A stretch of 64,000 bases of DNA from Asterias rubens (lineage: Eukaryota > Echinodermata > Asteroidea > Forcipulatida > Asteriidae): assembly GCF_902459465.1 (NCBI RefSeq), contig NC_047065.1, positions 5,204,309 through 5,268,308 of the forward strand, given 5' to 3'. Positions 1 to 11,177 of the stretch are shown here, piece by piece. Both the position numbers and the translations under genes were made by a program. Below the pieces are notes generated by a model. It saw only the letters and a program-made list of their open reading frames with translations. It was not told the DNA's origin and did no database searches. Position 1 is the stretch's first letter, and every line of letters starts with the position of its first letter.

Positions 1-511
1 GTTGTCAATTTTTGTTTGTTTGTTATGGTAGTGCAAATTCTATTAAGGTAATGGTTGACAAATTATATATCTGGATGAACCAAAAACCTTGCTTGTTTTA
101 AACTCAACATTCTTAGTGCATTTTACATTGTAAATAACCAGAATCTCTTTTTTACCAAATTTGAATTTTTTTTAATGCCCATTAATTTGGTGCGTGTATA
201 GTTTTCGTTGCATGATAGTTCTATTATTTCTATGCTGTAAGCCGTGTTTTAATAATGTCCTTTTATATTGTCTGTTCTTAACTTATGGCATCGGGAGATT
301 AACTCGATAGTAATTTAGTTTACTTTTTGTTAAATCCATCAGGAGTGCTACTTTTTTTTCTTCTTCTCTCTCCTATAGTTGTATGTAGGCCTACATGTTT
401 TTGTTTTCTTTCCCGTTCTTATTTTCTGTACTTTTTGATCTGTGAAATTAATATATGAAATGAAATGAAAACCTTCTTGTCTAATTTCCAACGAACTCTC
501 TCAATCTACAG
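1..511 (+). other. Intron upstream of the first visible exon of the discoidin/kringle gene
   Basis: AT-rich sequence with no supportable coding frame. It ends in a pyrimidine-rich stretch and an AG at 510-511, the acceptor for the exon beginning at 512. Because that exon opens in the middle of a codon, at least one more coding exon, including the start codon and any signal peptide, must lie before this window. Confidence 0.6.
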
Positions 512-3500
512 GTTCAATGGATACCCTGTTCAACTGTAAAGACAGCGACGAAGAAACAGTGTGGGAGAAAGAGGTGACTGCTGATGCCATTCAGTTCAAT
601 GCGACACTGTACATGACCAATGTACGGCCGCAGGGAAGTGGAACCAATCCGGAACCAGCCTATGTTCAGAGCTTCGCTATACTGTACTGGAGGTTGCTCA
701 GAGTCGCACTTTCACGGTAGAATTTTTGTTTTCCTGCTCTCTTAATGTAAAAAGTGAAAAACAATGTTTTGTCCGCCATACCACTCTTCCAAAGAGCCAT
801 ATGGCGGACAACTCTTTGTAGAGTGCCATTTGGGTACTTTCAACTCATTTTAGAGTGCAATTTGGGTACTTTCAACTCATTTTAGAGTGCAATTTGGGTA
901 CTTTCAACTCATTTTAGAGGGAAGTTTGTTCCAATTTCACTAAAAAGGAGTGATACAATGACTTTTCACTCTGAAAAGGGCGAAACTGACGACTCGAACG
1001 AGATTTTCACTCTTTTACATTAAAGGCAGTGGACACTATTGGTAATGGCTCAAAATAATTATCATCATAAAACCTTTCTTGATTACGAGTAATGGGGGGA
1101 AAGGTTGATAGTATAAAACATTGTGAGAAATGGCTCCCTCTGAAGTGCAAATAGTTTTCAAGAAAGAAGTAGTTTTCCTGGAATTTGATTTTGATACCTC
1201 AGATTTAGAAGTTGAGGTCTCGAAATCAACCATCTATAAACGCACACAACTTAGTGTGACAAGGGTGTTTTTTTTCTTTCATTATTATCTCGCAACTTCG
1301 ATGACCGATTGAGCTCAAATTTTCACATGTTTGTTATTTTATGTATATGATGAGATACACCAAGTGAGAAGACTGGTCTTTGACAATTACCAATAGTGTC
1401 CACTGACTTTAAGAGAGTACCTAAAAAAAATTGTTCTCGTAACCCCCCGTATTTCTGTTTCTAGTCCTATTTTGTACAGCGCTTTGATCTTATTTAAAAT
1501 GCCTGGTTTTTTTTTAATTGTGAGAAATATGCTCACTAATTTGTTTTACTGGCTCATCAAGGTTTTTTCTTGTTCCACTTTGTTCTGAATATTAACTATG
1601 CAGATTTCTAGTTAGTTCTACTGAGCGGTTACAGCCAATCTTTGAGTTCGCTATTGTCGAGGCTGTGTATCTAAATGATGATGAGGAATATGGGTTTGAC
1701 AGGTAAGTCAGTAAAGTAGTTATCCTTTCTTCCAATATTTTAGATTCAATGAAGGCTTTAAAGGATTTGGGTACTTAATCTGGGGGTTGTTGGTTCATAG
1801 TTCCACTCTAGTATTTGTTGTTTGTTCAACCCATCAAATTTGATGTTGGCAGTAACTCTCACCTCTGTGTCAACACCTAAGAATATCTCATCCTAATCCA
1901 TCTCTGAACCAAAATGTCTTCCCTTACAGGGTTTGGGTCTTTTTTTTTTATAATTTCTTCTCAAAGAGTATTGAAAAATTCTTATATGAAACAATTCCTG
2001 TTATTTCCTTTCCCCCTAAAATGGTAGGTCCAGAGCCGAGGTGCAGATTGCCTTCCGCACCGTAACGGACAACACAAACGGCGAGCTGATCTCTGTCTAC
2101 AAGATCAATACTCTGATGTATGATCCAGCTGATAGTGTTATAAGTGAGATCAGCCACGTCAAGAGAACTCCCAGCAGTGGTGAGTAACTATAAATAATTC
2201 TGGGTCAGAAGCGACCCGGATCCGGGTGGTGGTGCCTCACCCGTTTCTGGGTCAATATGACCCGGAATCTGTGGCGGATACGGCCCAAAAATGGGTCAAA
2301 CTGATGCAGAATCCTGGTCAAAACGTTTCTTCTTTTTTTACTACCAGTTTCCAGGTCAATTTGACCAGTTTCCGGGTCAGCTGACCCAGAAGTGGGTTGT
2401 GTTGATTCAGGTCAATATTCTAGGTTTTACTGGTAATTCCATCCGATATAAATCGAATTCCAATTTTAAGGTCGTAGGAAATCAGTGCGATTGTTCTAAA
2501 AGTTTCTTGTATGTAAACACTTTGCAACAACTGACTTTTATTTTCTCCTTCAAAGATAGTAGTGCTATACAAAGTTATTTCTTTCAGGGTTTTGCAGATC
2601 CGTAAAAAGTATTAAAAAGTCTTAAATTGAAGTATGCAAATTTAAGGCCTTGAAAGCATTAGAAAGTTATTGAGGTCTTAAAGAATAATGTAACAAAAAT
2701 ATAATGAATTTGTCTACATCGGCTCGTAAAGAACCGAATAAGGCTGCATTTAAAAAAAAAAGTGGGTAAAGCTGTTTCTCCCATGCTTTATTCACCTTTT
2801 TGTGGCGTTGTGCATAAACCTTTTTGACAAAGCAAAAACATTTATTTTGTGGGGGGGGGGGGGGTTCAAGACCAAAAAAAGTAAGAATTTTACAAAAACA
2901 TGTTTAGTGTCCTGCCTTTAAAAAAATACAAAATAAAACAAGGAGATTGGGCTCTTCTTCACATTTTAAACGATCAAAAAACTGTTTTGATTTTGTTAAA
3001 TTTTTCTTAAATAATTTAATTTAAATTTGTTGATTTTGATTCACTTTTTCCCCCAACTACAGGATGCGACAAGCCGCTTGGTGTTGAAGACAGTAACATC
3101 ATCGGCGATGGTTTAATAACGGCATCTTCCTATTGGTTGGAAGGTAATAGTCTGGAGTACAGCCCCGATAAAGGTAGATTGAACGCCAAGGCTGTCGAGA
3201 CCATCAGCGCTGGAATGTGGATGGCTGGTTCAACCGTCGACCAATGGATACAGGTAACTTATATTTGGTATAATATACCATTTGTATTATTAATTTATTT
3301 ATTTTGCTTTTTATATAGCAAAGCACTAGTATATCCATCACTTAATGATGCTCAAGAGACTTTAACATACAGTATTTTCATGCAAGGTATGTGGGACTAT
3401 GTATGAATTATGATACCTACTCCTTTTTACATTGCAACATGTAAACATTTATAAGGTGATGAGGTACAATATGCTGCCAATCAAACTAGGAACACTGGGA

Positions 3501-6500
3501 CAAACCTCTTCTCTTTTTGATAAGTGCACAGGGTTATTTTACCTGCTGTCTTCTTCATGGTCATTATTATGTTCTTAATGCTTTGCTTCGCCCCCTTTAG
3601 TCAATTCGTGCCTTTGTAACTATGAATGTTTTGTTGTGTCTTTTGATTTTTTTTTTGAGACATTGAGGCAGGAATTAGTACTTGTAACTAAAATTACTTG
3701 ACATTATTATGTTTTGAAAACTTGCGGGAATTTGCACCGGGATAAAGAATATTAATTTTTGGTTTGTTTTGCCCATTAACACCGATGTGGTTTTTTTCAC
3801 AGAGCTCGGGAAAGTACGGAGTATACAGTGCTAACACACATAAGTGGTTATGGGTAAAACGGTCAAAAATTAATATTTGAATTTATTAATAATATTAATT
3901 AAAGCCATTATACACTTTCGGAACAGAAAAAAAAAAAAAAATTCTCAGATTTACAAATAACTTACAGGGTTTACAGAAGGTAATGATAAAAGACTTCTCT
4001 TGAAATATTATTCCATGAAATGCTTTCGTTTTTGAGAAAACATTAAAATAATTATCAGTTATCGATATCGAGAATTACGAATTTATTTTAAAGACATGTC
4101 ATGACACGGCGAAAAGTGCGGAAACAAGGGTGGGTTTTACTGTTATTTTTCTCTCGACTCCGATGACCGATTGAGCCTAGATTTTCAAAGGTTTGTTATT
4201 CTATGTAGAAGTTGTGAAACACCAAGTGTGGGCCTTAGACAATAATGTTTAATGAAAGTGTCCAGGGCTTTAAACTATTTCTAAATGAATATTTGTTTGT
4301 TTTTCTTCTCACCTATACTTATATTTAGGTCGACCTCCCATCGGATAATCTGTGGGTGTCCGGAGTCATGACCCAAGGGTTTGGAAACGAGAACATCAAC
4401 ATGTGGGTTAGAGAGTTTTATGTCGGCTACCAAGTTGGCGTTGACACTTTTAACCCTGTTCTGAATTATGAAGGAGCTACACATGTAAGTAAACAACAAC
4501 AACAAATGAATGTGAAATTTTAAGATATGAAAAGAGCAAGTAAAAAAATGATGACTAAACTATACCCAGAATTTCTCAAATTTTGAAATAGCAGAATCTT
4601 GATTAATTGGTATGTTTTAGTCACATTGTGACCAGAAGGTCCAAACTGCATGACAACTTACATGATAAAACATCAAAATCTATATAAAAAATAATTATAA
4701 ATTGTAAAAATAACCAGTTTAATTGTAAAATGAATGGAAATTATACTTATCCGTTTCAAAGGTATACCCGAGAAAGATGTAAAATTAACCGAAAAGAAAA
4801 CTAGACACCTTGTCTGCCGGGTTAAAGCTAATCTTGGTGGACTAGTTGGTGTGACACCCAGAGTAATATGCCTGTGAGATGTTTTTTTTCACAGAACTTG
4901 GGAAAGTACTGAATATACAGTTTGTTTCAAACAATTGTTTCTCTTTCGAAATTCAAAGGCATACCCGAGTATGGATGTCAATATAACGTGTCCTAAGATA
5001 TCTGCTTCTTTTTACACTTCCATCTTTGTTTATTTCATGGCAAATCAACTAACCTCTGTATTTGCTTTTCTCAAAATGTAATTCTCAGATATTTTGCTAT
5101 GGACAGACGTCAACAATTTACATTCAGATTGACAGACTTATTAATTTCATTTGAATGCTATTTTTGTTATTTTTGCACCAATGAATTACAGACATTCACC
5201 GGGAACTACGACAGTCATACTATTGTGACCAATTACTTAGATGCACCCGTTTCCACGGATGCGATCCGTATATACCCAACGGATTTCGAGAACAACATGG
5301 CTCTACGATTTGAGTTGTTAGTATGCGAAGGTGAGTGATCTGAAAAATGTGCCAGGTTACAAGCGTGATAGATCTTTGAAATGGAAAAATAAGTTTTTGT
5401 TATCACCGAAACACCTTTAGAGATCATTCATTTACATAAGCAAAGAAATAGCTAATCTTGTTGCTTTTTTATGACCCCGTCATTTCAAGATAGTGTCGGG
5501 AAAATGAGTAAAAACGGAAACGCATGAGTTTAGTTTCTATATTGTAGATTCGACATTTACAAAACATTGGGAAACTTTCGGAAAATATCAACTCAGTTCT
5601 ATACTTTGAGGGTTTTTTTGTGGGGTTATTATTATTTATTTTATTTGTTTAGGGGGAGGTGGGTTCTTTGAAAGGTTTTTTAAAAGTTTACTTTGACATT
5701 TCAAAAGTAAACCGTTTCTCTAGGATTGGTAGGCTACAGGTATGAACCCATAAGCAAGCCTTCCAGAAATAATAAAATCCAAGCAATCAGTGATCTACAA
5801 ACTATTATAATTAATTTTTTTTTTTTTTTTCAGGTCACCCCGAGTGTTTTACCGATGCCAATGGGACGGATTATCGTGGCACAGTGCACCAAACGGTGTC
5901 CGGGACGACTTGTCAGAGATGGTCAAGTCAGGAACCACACATGCATTCCTTTAGTTCAGAGAACGACCGAGACAACGGAATCGCCGATCACAACTTCTGC
6001 AGAAACCCCGACGGCCAAACCCAACCCTGGTGCTACACCCTCGATCCCCTGTCACCGATGGAGTTTTGCGATGTGGGAGCAGCGGCCAGTTCCTGTGCAC
6101 CAATAACTGGTAATTAAAGGCAGTGGATACTACTGTAACTAATTGTTAGCATAAAAACATACTTGGTAACGAGCAATGTAGAGCTGTTGACAGTATAAAA
6201 CATTTAATTTTGTTATATTTTTTATGTTTATGGCCTAATTTAAACCTAAATTAACACACTTCTAGAACTATCTTTCATATAGACCACCCAGACAAAAATT
6301 TCAACAAAAACTTATTTTTATTTTTTTATTTGTGATACAAACTAAACTACCAAAACAAACATCCCTGTTTGCAATTCTTAAAAAAACAAGTAAAGATACA
6401 TTTTGAAGAGCCCCACAAATCAGTTTATTTTTTTTTTCATTTGCAGCAATCTTATAATTATGCACATTGGAATAAATGAGCTCAAAATTCCTGATAAAAA

Positions 6501-9500
6501 AAGAAAAAGTGATGTGATCGTTTCTTTGTCATTTCACCAACTAGGGACCTCCTAATGTGTTACACTTGCACAGGTTAGTTGTTTGGTGCTCTACTTTCAA
6601 AACTTTTGAACTAAAGGTGTATCAACTCTGGGTTTTAAAACATACACTCTTAATTAAACAATTGCCTGCATAGACAAATGACTCATTTTTCTTGATTATT
6701 GTTTTCCTTCAGCACCCGACGCAGACCCCGAGCTTTACGTCACCTATTACGCACCGTACTGCAACTTCACTGAGTGGGAGCAATCCTGCACACAGAGCTG
6801 GTTATTTGTGGTGGTTCTAGAAGTGGACACTACAGCTGCAGTTAACAGAATGCCAATAGATGCTACAGGTACACCCTCTCCCACCAGGGCCCAATTTTAA
6901 AAAGTTGTTAAGCAAAAACACTGCTTAGCAAATTTAGTTGCAAAAAAAAGTGTAAAACTAAAGAGCCATTTCCCAGGGAAATAAACAAATCCTGTGATTT
7001 TTGTATCCCCACCGCCACCCCAGCAACCGTTCTCACTATCCCAATTTGGTAACTCCGGGAGTACTGTTTCCAAGTAATATGCAGGGTTGCTCACAGAAAA
7101 ACATTTTACCCCGGGGTTAACTCCCTCAACCCTAACCCTGAGCAGAGTATTTTCGTAGTGTGAAAAGATTGACCAAAAGTTCCTGTGAATTTCCTGGGAA
7201 AAACTATAGTGTGAAAAAGGCTTCAGTCTTTTACAGCAGTTGATAAACTACTTCTATTTGAAAAAAAAATGCAATTGTAATAGACAGTACTTTATTATTG
7301 AATATAATTTGTTTTAAGCACTGTGAACTCGGTACTTTCCTGAGTTCTTTGAGAAAAAATCCGGCAGGCAAATCGCCCGGGTGGGATTCGATCCCATACT
7401 GCTAGAGCAGATGTCTTACCGCGAGACAGAACTCTGGTGAAAGTTTTTAATGTACAGCGCTTAAAACAAGTCTGTGCAAGGGTAAAGACAATTAGTCTTT
7501 TATCCCTGATGCAAAACTGAAATCTACTTTTTTGTTGAACATTTAATTGCTTATCAGGGGAGTTCACATTTGAGTTTGAGACGTACACCTGTCCTAACAA
7601 TGACCGCTCTGCGTGCACCAAAGTAGATGTCCCTAATGCTATCATATCCCACGAGATCACTCTACAAACAACCGTGGAGATTGTTGACGATGTTAAAGAC
7701 AGCCCAAGGTAGAGTACAAGCCAGAGTTTATTTTGGAACAAATAAATAATATCATAGATTTTTTTTAAATGTGCATAATTTGTCAGTTTGTAATATCTTT
7801 TAACAAATAAAGCAGTAGATTTGCCAAAAGTGCCAATGCCGTGTCTATACCAAATAAAGTTTTAGCACCCAAAACAAAATTGATTTAATTTTTTTTTTTT
7901 TTTTTTTTTTTAACACAGGATTTACTTGAAGAAAGTGCATGGGGAAGATCCAACAGTAGATATTCGAGATGGGTACCGACCTGGCGTCTCTCATCTTGAA
8001 ACGGTGACCGTTGATACCCATTTCTTCCCAGAGTTTCTGAGGAGCAACCTGCAGCTAGAGTTGACCCTGTTCATGGTGTGCATCGGCCGAGAGTTCAGAG
8101 ATACACCGGATGTGAGTTTTTGACAAGGCGTGGTTCTCAAAACTTTTTAATATAATAATAAGAAATGCTTATATAGCGCAATTCAGTACTGCAAGTACTC
8201 TCAATGCGCTTAACAAAACAAATTTATACAAGAGAAAGCCACAATTAGTTGGACTAAGTCGAGTCTGGTGGTATAAAAATACCCCTTTTTACCTGAAGTT
8301 TAGGTGTTGTCGACTTAAACCATAACAAATTCTTTATTAAGTACCTTACTCGCAATTTGATTTAGGCCTGCATGCTCTAGCTTGTTTACTGCACAGCTCA
8401 GGTTTAAGGATCAAATCACCTTGAAGCTGACTAATTTTCTTTTTGTGAACAAATGCTTTTTCATTTTGTTCTTAAACCTTGACTCGGCAGGGCTGCCTTG
8501 GAGCTCCAGTTGAACAGTCCTACACAGCTTACGTCTCCCCCGAGTTTCTGTACCGTTTGAGCACCGACAATAGCCTACTCACTCCCGACAGCATTGCCAC
8601 ATCCTCACAGGTGAGTATTTGGACTAGAAGGGAAGGCATACCTTAGGACATTACTCCAAACTAATGATCATAAAATCTGACTTGGAAAGAAACACTGCAG
8701 CTGTTGTTCGTAAAAGAACATTTTGAAAAACAATCCACTTTTAAGGATTGTGGTTTTAGAGAAAGGGATTCAACAAATGTTCAATCAGAGGAATGCTTCA
8801 TGCAGAAACATTTCTCAGATTGTGTATTCTGCGTGGACATTAGTGCTCCAAATGTTCGGTGATTTCTAAAAATTTCCACTGACTAGTTTTATTTGGTTTC
8901 TATAAATTTTCACAGACTAGTTTTATTTGGTTATCTATTGGTTATCTATAGATAACCAAATAAAACTAGTCTGTGAAAATTTATAGAAATCATATATTCA
9001 TACAGGATTAAAAATATTGAACAGCCCCGAAAACCAAAGGTATGCCTATGCTTTGCTTTTTTAAAGGGTCATTCTACAGGTATTGGCAGCAGAAATACGA
9101 GATACAGACATTTCAAACTAATGTGGTTATGTAAAAATACATAATTTTGGTATGCACCAACATTTAAATCTGAGACTCGGATTGTGTATGCTACTAGGAT
9201 TTTTCTTTCATGGATGTTTTTCACTCTGGATGTTTAGAAATATCTCAAAAATGCAACCACCTTTTGAAAATTAAATTTTCACATGTTACTTTTATTGTTT
9301 ACATCTACATTTTTACAGGATTATAACACTCAAACGGTTCAAAAATCCACAGATATACTTTGCCTTCAACACTCAAATTTTGTATCTGTCCTTCTTCACA
9401 GTCCCTCGAGGCACACGACTACATCCACAGCGAAGAAATCCATCGCTCGCTCTTCGTCAACAAGGCTCTCTCCGCCATGTCCAGGGAGTACACCATAACG

Positions 9501-10427
9501 AACGTCTTCAGGCTGGTAGAGCGGACCGACCGAACAAAGAGGGACATCCAACGACGCGATGTCAAGGAGAAGATTAATGACCCCATCGCCGTGCATCAGG
9601 CCATTTATTTCAAGGGATGCCCGCCGAACTCCACTCACGTTGCCAAGGTCTACGCCTGCGTCTGCGACAACAAGGGAGAGATGTATTCCGAGACTAATTT
9701 CAAGTGCGAGAGATCTACCAAAGGGATCGTGTACGAGGTATGAAGATTCGTTTATTTCCCAACATTTATTAATTTGATTCAATTGGAGTACATTATTATA
9801 TCGATTGGAGTACATTATTATATCGATTGGAGTATCTTTGTTTACAGGGATGACACATTTCAAACTTTTATCTGAATTCAGAGTCGGCCTGGTGATGAAA
9901 ATCAGCTGTTATTTTTTCACACATAGAAAAAGTCCTATTTTTTCTTTGATTTACTTCTCTAGTGTCGAGGACGCTGTTCCTTATAAAAGCTTTGTGAAGT
10001 CTAAAATCATAGGCGTCACAAAGGGCGAAAATATCATCATCATCTGTTGGATCCTAGTTTAAGAATTTCTTCTTGACAATGACTCTTACCCATGTAGTTA
10101 ATATGCACCCCTTTATCTTTTTGCTGTCAAATAAAAACACAATTTACTCGAGTGCTCTTCCAGAGGTTATGGGTTCAAATTCCACTTTAGCCATTTGTTT
10201 TCGCCAAATAATTTGAAATTAACCCAGTCGGTTTCCATTGTGGTTCGATATTTGATATCCTTTATCTATTTTGACAGGAGGGTGTACCCTCGGATGATGC
10301 CGAGAATCCTCAAGATGGCGGAGATTCCAAGGAGGAAGAAGAAAAGGAAGGGAGTGGTTCTACGGCCGTTTCATCCACTACTAGTCTGTTTGTTGGTCTC
10401 ACCATACTTCTAGCTTTAGCTTTGTAA
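512..10427 (+). CDS. Discoidin (F5/8 type C) and kringle domain protein with GPI-type C-terminus, 5' partial
   Basis: Thirteen in-phase exons give 769 residues plus stop: 512-716, 1616-1702, 2028-2179, 3063-3253, 4329-4484, 5192-5330, 5834-6109, 6713-6868, 7558-7708, 7919-8111, 8491-8610, 9402-9737, 10278-10427. Order of parts: a beta-rich unrecognised segment (exons 1-3), a discoidin domain (exons 4-6), a complete kringle (exon 7), an unrecognised Cys-containing region (exons 8-12), then an acidic linker and a short hydrophobic tail (exon 13). The tail ends at the stop codon with no basic cytoplasmic residues, as in GPI-anchor signals. Family knowledge: discoidin domains bind lipids, glycans or matrix, and kringles mediate protein binding. 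I infer an extracellular adhesion or recognition protein on the cell surface. There is no protease domain, so it is not a plasminogen-type enzyme. The exon 1/exon 2 junction (716 to 1616) is the least certain splice; an acceptor at 1612 would break the frame. The start codon is outside the window. Confidence 0.86.
820..915 (+). repeat. Three tandem 32-bp repeats
   Basis: Three head-to-tail copies of a 32-bp unit (starts at 820, 852 and 884) built around TTTGGGTACTTTCAACTC. The first copy differs from the others by one base. It lies in the first visible intron of the discoidin/kringle gene. Confidence 0.9.
1020..1412. mobile_element. TTAA-flanked MITE, family A
   Basis: Terminal inverted repeats read TTAAAGGCAGTGGACACTAT at the left and its reverse complement (ending in CCACTGACTTTAA) at the right. 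Inside is a shorter palindrome around GAGGTCTCGAAATC. TTAA at both outer edges is the target duplication expected of piggyBac-type transposition; assignment to that superfamily is inference. There is no coding capacity. It lies in an intron of the discoidin/kringle gene. Confidence 0.85.
2195..2420. repeat. GGGTCA/TGACCC-rich repeat block
   Basis: An intronic stretch with at least eight copies of GGGTCA or AGGTCA and their reverse complements, including the palindromes AGGTCAATTTGACC and GGGTCAGCTGACCC. The spacing is irregular. It may be a degenerate foldback repeat. The core matches the nuclear-receptor half-site, but that alone does not show regulation. Confidence 0.5.
3063..5330 (+). CDS. 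Discoidin domain exons (exons 4-6 of the discoidin/kringle gene)
   Basis: Exons 3063-3253, 4329-4484 and 5192-5330 together encode one F5/8 type C domain. It opens with Cys in GCDKPLGVEDSNIIGDGLI, contains ITASSYW, then WIQVDLPSDNLWVSGVMTQG, and closes with AIRIYP and ELLVCEG. The first and last Cys are the pair that usually closes this beta-barrel. The domain starts and ends near exon boundaries but is cut twice by introns. The central W-IQ-DL strand and the VSGVMTQG turn are the diagnostic parts. Ligand specificity cannot be read from the sequence. Confidence 0.9.
4100..4275. mobile_element. Truncated family A MITE
   Basis: Only the right half is recognisable: a degenerate version of the segment with CGATGACCGATTGAGC, GGTTTGTTATTCTATG and a final AGTGTCCAGGGCTTTAA. 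It is more diverged than the full copies, so it is probably older. It lies just upstream of the exon at 4329. Confidence 0.6.
5834..6109 (+). CDS. Kringle domain exon (exon 7 of the discoidin/kringle gene)
   Basis: A single exon encodes one entire kringle with both boundaries in phase 1, so it could be shuffled or skipped without breaking the frame. The six kringle cysteines are visible: in ECFTDANG, TTCQRWSS, HNFCRNPDG, QPWCYTLDP, EFCDVG and SSCAP. FCRNPDG followed by PWCYT is the family signature. The Asp-x-Asp and aromatic residues that form a lysine-binding site in plasminogen-type kringles are not clearly kept, so lysine binding should not be assumed. Confidence 0.95.
6113..6225. mobile_element. 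Truncated family A MITE
   Basis: Left end only: TTAAAGGCAGTGGATACTAC, then AGCATAAAAACATACTTGG and GAGCAATGTAGAGCTGTTGA, breaking off near 6210. It starts 4 bp after the kringle exon's donor, so the insertion sits almost on the splice site. Confidence 0.7.
7318..7445 (-). mobile_element. tRNA-derived SINE fragment
   Basis: Read on the minus strand it has an A-box-like CTCGCGGTAAGACATCTGC and a B-box-like GGGATCGAATCCCACCC. It matches the heads at 36567-36770 and 44895-45150. It is a SINE head, not a functional tRNA: the acceptor stem does not close. Confidence 0.6.
8150..8300 (-). mobile_element. SINE 3'-tail fragment
   Basis: Starts with a short ATA/TAA microsatellite followed by GCTTATATAGCGC. 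This is the reverse complement of the GCGCTATATAAG plus ATT-repeat tails that end the other SINE copies here (for example near 23570 and 31500). Confidence 0.55.
8897..8989. repeat. Perfect hairpin with 40-bp arms
   Basis: Arms 8897-8936 and 8950-8989 are exact reverse complements, separated by a 13-bp loop. A partial direct copy of the left arm (GACTAGTTTTATTTGGTT) lies just upstream at 8881. It is in the intron between exons 11 and 12 of the discoidin/kringle gene. Confidence 0.92.
9782..9834 (+). repeat. 22-bp direct repeat, about 2.4 copies
   Basis: Exact head-to-tail copies start at 9782 and 9804, and a partial one at 9826, with core ATTGGAGTACATTATTATAT. Intronic. Confidence 0.85.
10278..10427 (+). 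CDS. Last exon: acidic linker and probable GPI-anchor signal
   Basis: It encodes 49 residues and a TAA stop at 10425-10427. The first half is acidic (DDAENPQDGGD, then KEEEEKEGSG). It is followed by a small-residue stretch (STAVSSTTS), a likely omega-site region, and then LFVGLTILLALAL at the very end. A short hydrophobic tail with no charged residues after it is the standard layout of a GPI attachment signal; a true transmembrane anchor would normally have basic residues after it. The exact omega residue is not decided. Confidence 0.75.
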   Translation, partial: EGVPSDDAENPQDGGDSKEEEEKEGSGSTAVSSTTSLFVGLTILLALAL

Positions 10428-10596
10428 ATGGCTCTCCTCCATTCAAACAAACAAATCAGACAGAAACAACTAAAATCCCACCTTAGGTCCCACAGTCTGC
10501 GTGTTGGTCTCTCCATCCTTCTAGCTTTGACATTGTGCATCGCTCTCAATCCGTTGAACCAAATAGATTAGACGAAAATAACTGAAATTCTACCTA
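10383..10596 (+). repeat. Tandem duplication of the GPI-signal and 3'UTR segment
   Basis: Two diverged 103-bp copies, 10383-10485 and 10494-10596. The first covers the last 15 codons (with the stop) of the discoidin/kringle gene plus early 3'UTR. The second lies in the 3'UTR. Shared blocks include GTTGGTCTC, CATACTTCTAGCTTT against CATCCTTCTAGCTTT, and ACAACTAAAAT against ATAACTGAAAT. The second copy has lost the TAA (TTGTGCATCG in place of TTGTAAATGG). Confidence 0.85.
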
Positions 10597-10888
10597 AAGT
10601 AAATTTGCAATTTCCACAAAAGATAATAGGATGTTTACCGGAGCAGTTCCAATATAAAATATCTTGTTCATATCCATTGATTTAAAGCTTGTTCCACATT
10701 ACCGACTAATGTGTGTTTATGTCACAGCTTTCAAGTTGTTGATTTTAAACTTCTGTTGATCGAGAGTATTAATTGGTTGCAATTTGTAGCTCATTATTAG
10801 GATTATTACCAACTGCTTGCCATACTACAGGATTTTCAAACAAATTTTAAATCACATTTTGGTGAGAACTTAAAGGAATATGTGTCTT

Positions 10889-11177
10889 GGATCGGCCGAG
10901 TTGGTCTATAAAAATGCATTTGTAACCGTTTCTTATAAAATGCATATGGTTAGAAAGTTGTTTTAAAAGTAGAATCCACACAAGTTTTGCCTCGAATTTG
11001 CGTGGTTTTCCTTTTACTTTGCGAAATAACACGTTCGGCCATTTATAGGAGTCGTGTTAGTCGATGAGATAAAAGGAAAACCACGCAATTTTGCGGCATA
11101 TTTGTGTAGATCATCTTTCTACCCATATGCATTTTACATATAAAAAACGGTTACTTATAGACCAACTCGTCTGATCC
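10889..11177. mobile_element. Hairpin MITE, 289 bp
   Basis: A long imperfect palindrome. The left arm begins GGATCGGCCGAGTTGGTCTA and continues through ATGCATATGGTTAGAAAG to TTGCGTGGTTTTCCTTTTA. The right arm is its reverse complement, ending ACCAACTCGTCTGATCC. There are no useful ORFs. It lies in or just beyond the 3'UTR of the discoidin/kringle gene. Confidence 0.8.

Noticed and set aside
5726..6106. 126-codon ORF overlapping the kringle exon
   Set aside because: It reads the kringle exon in the wrong frame and runs through the acceptor site.
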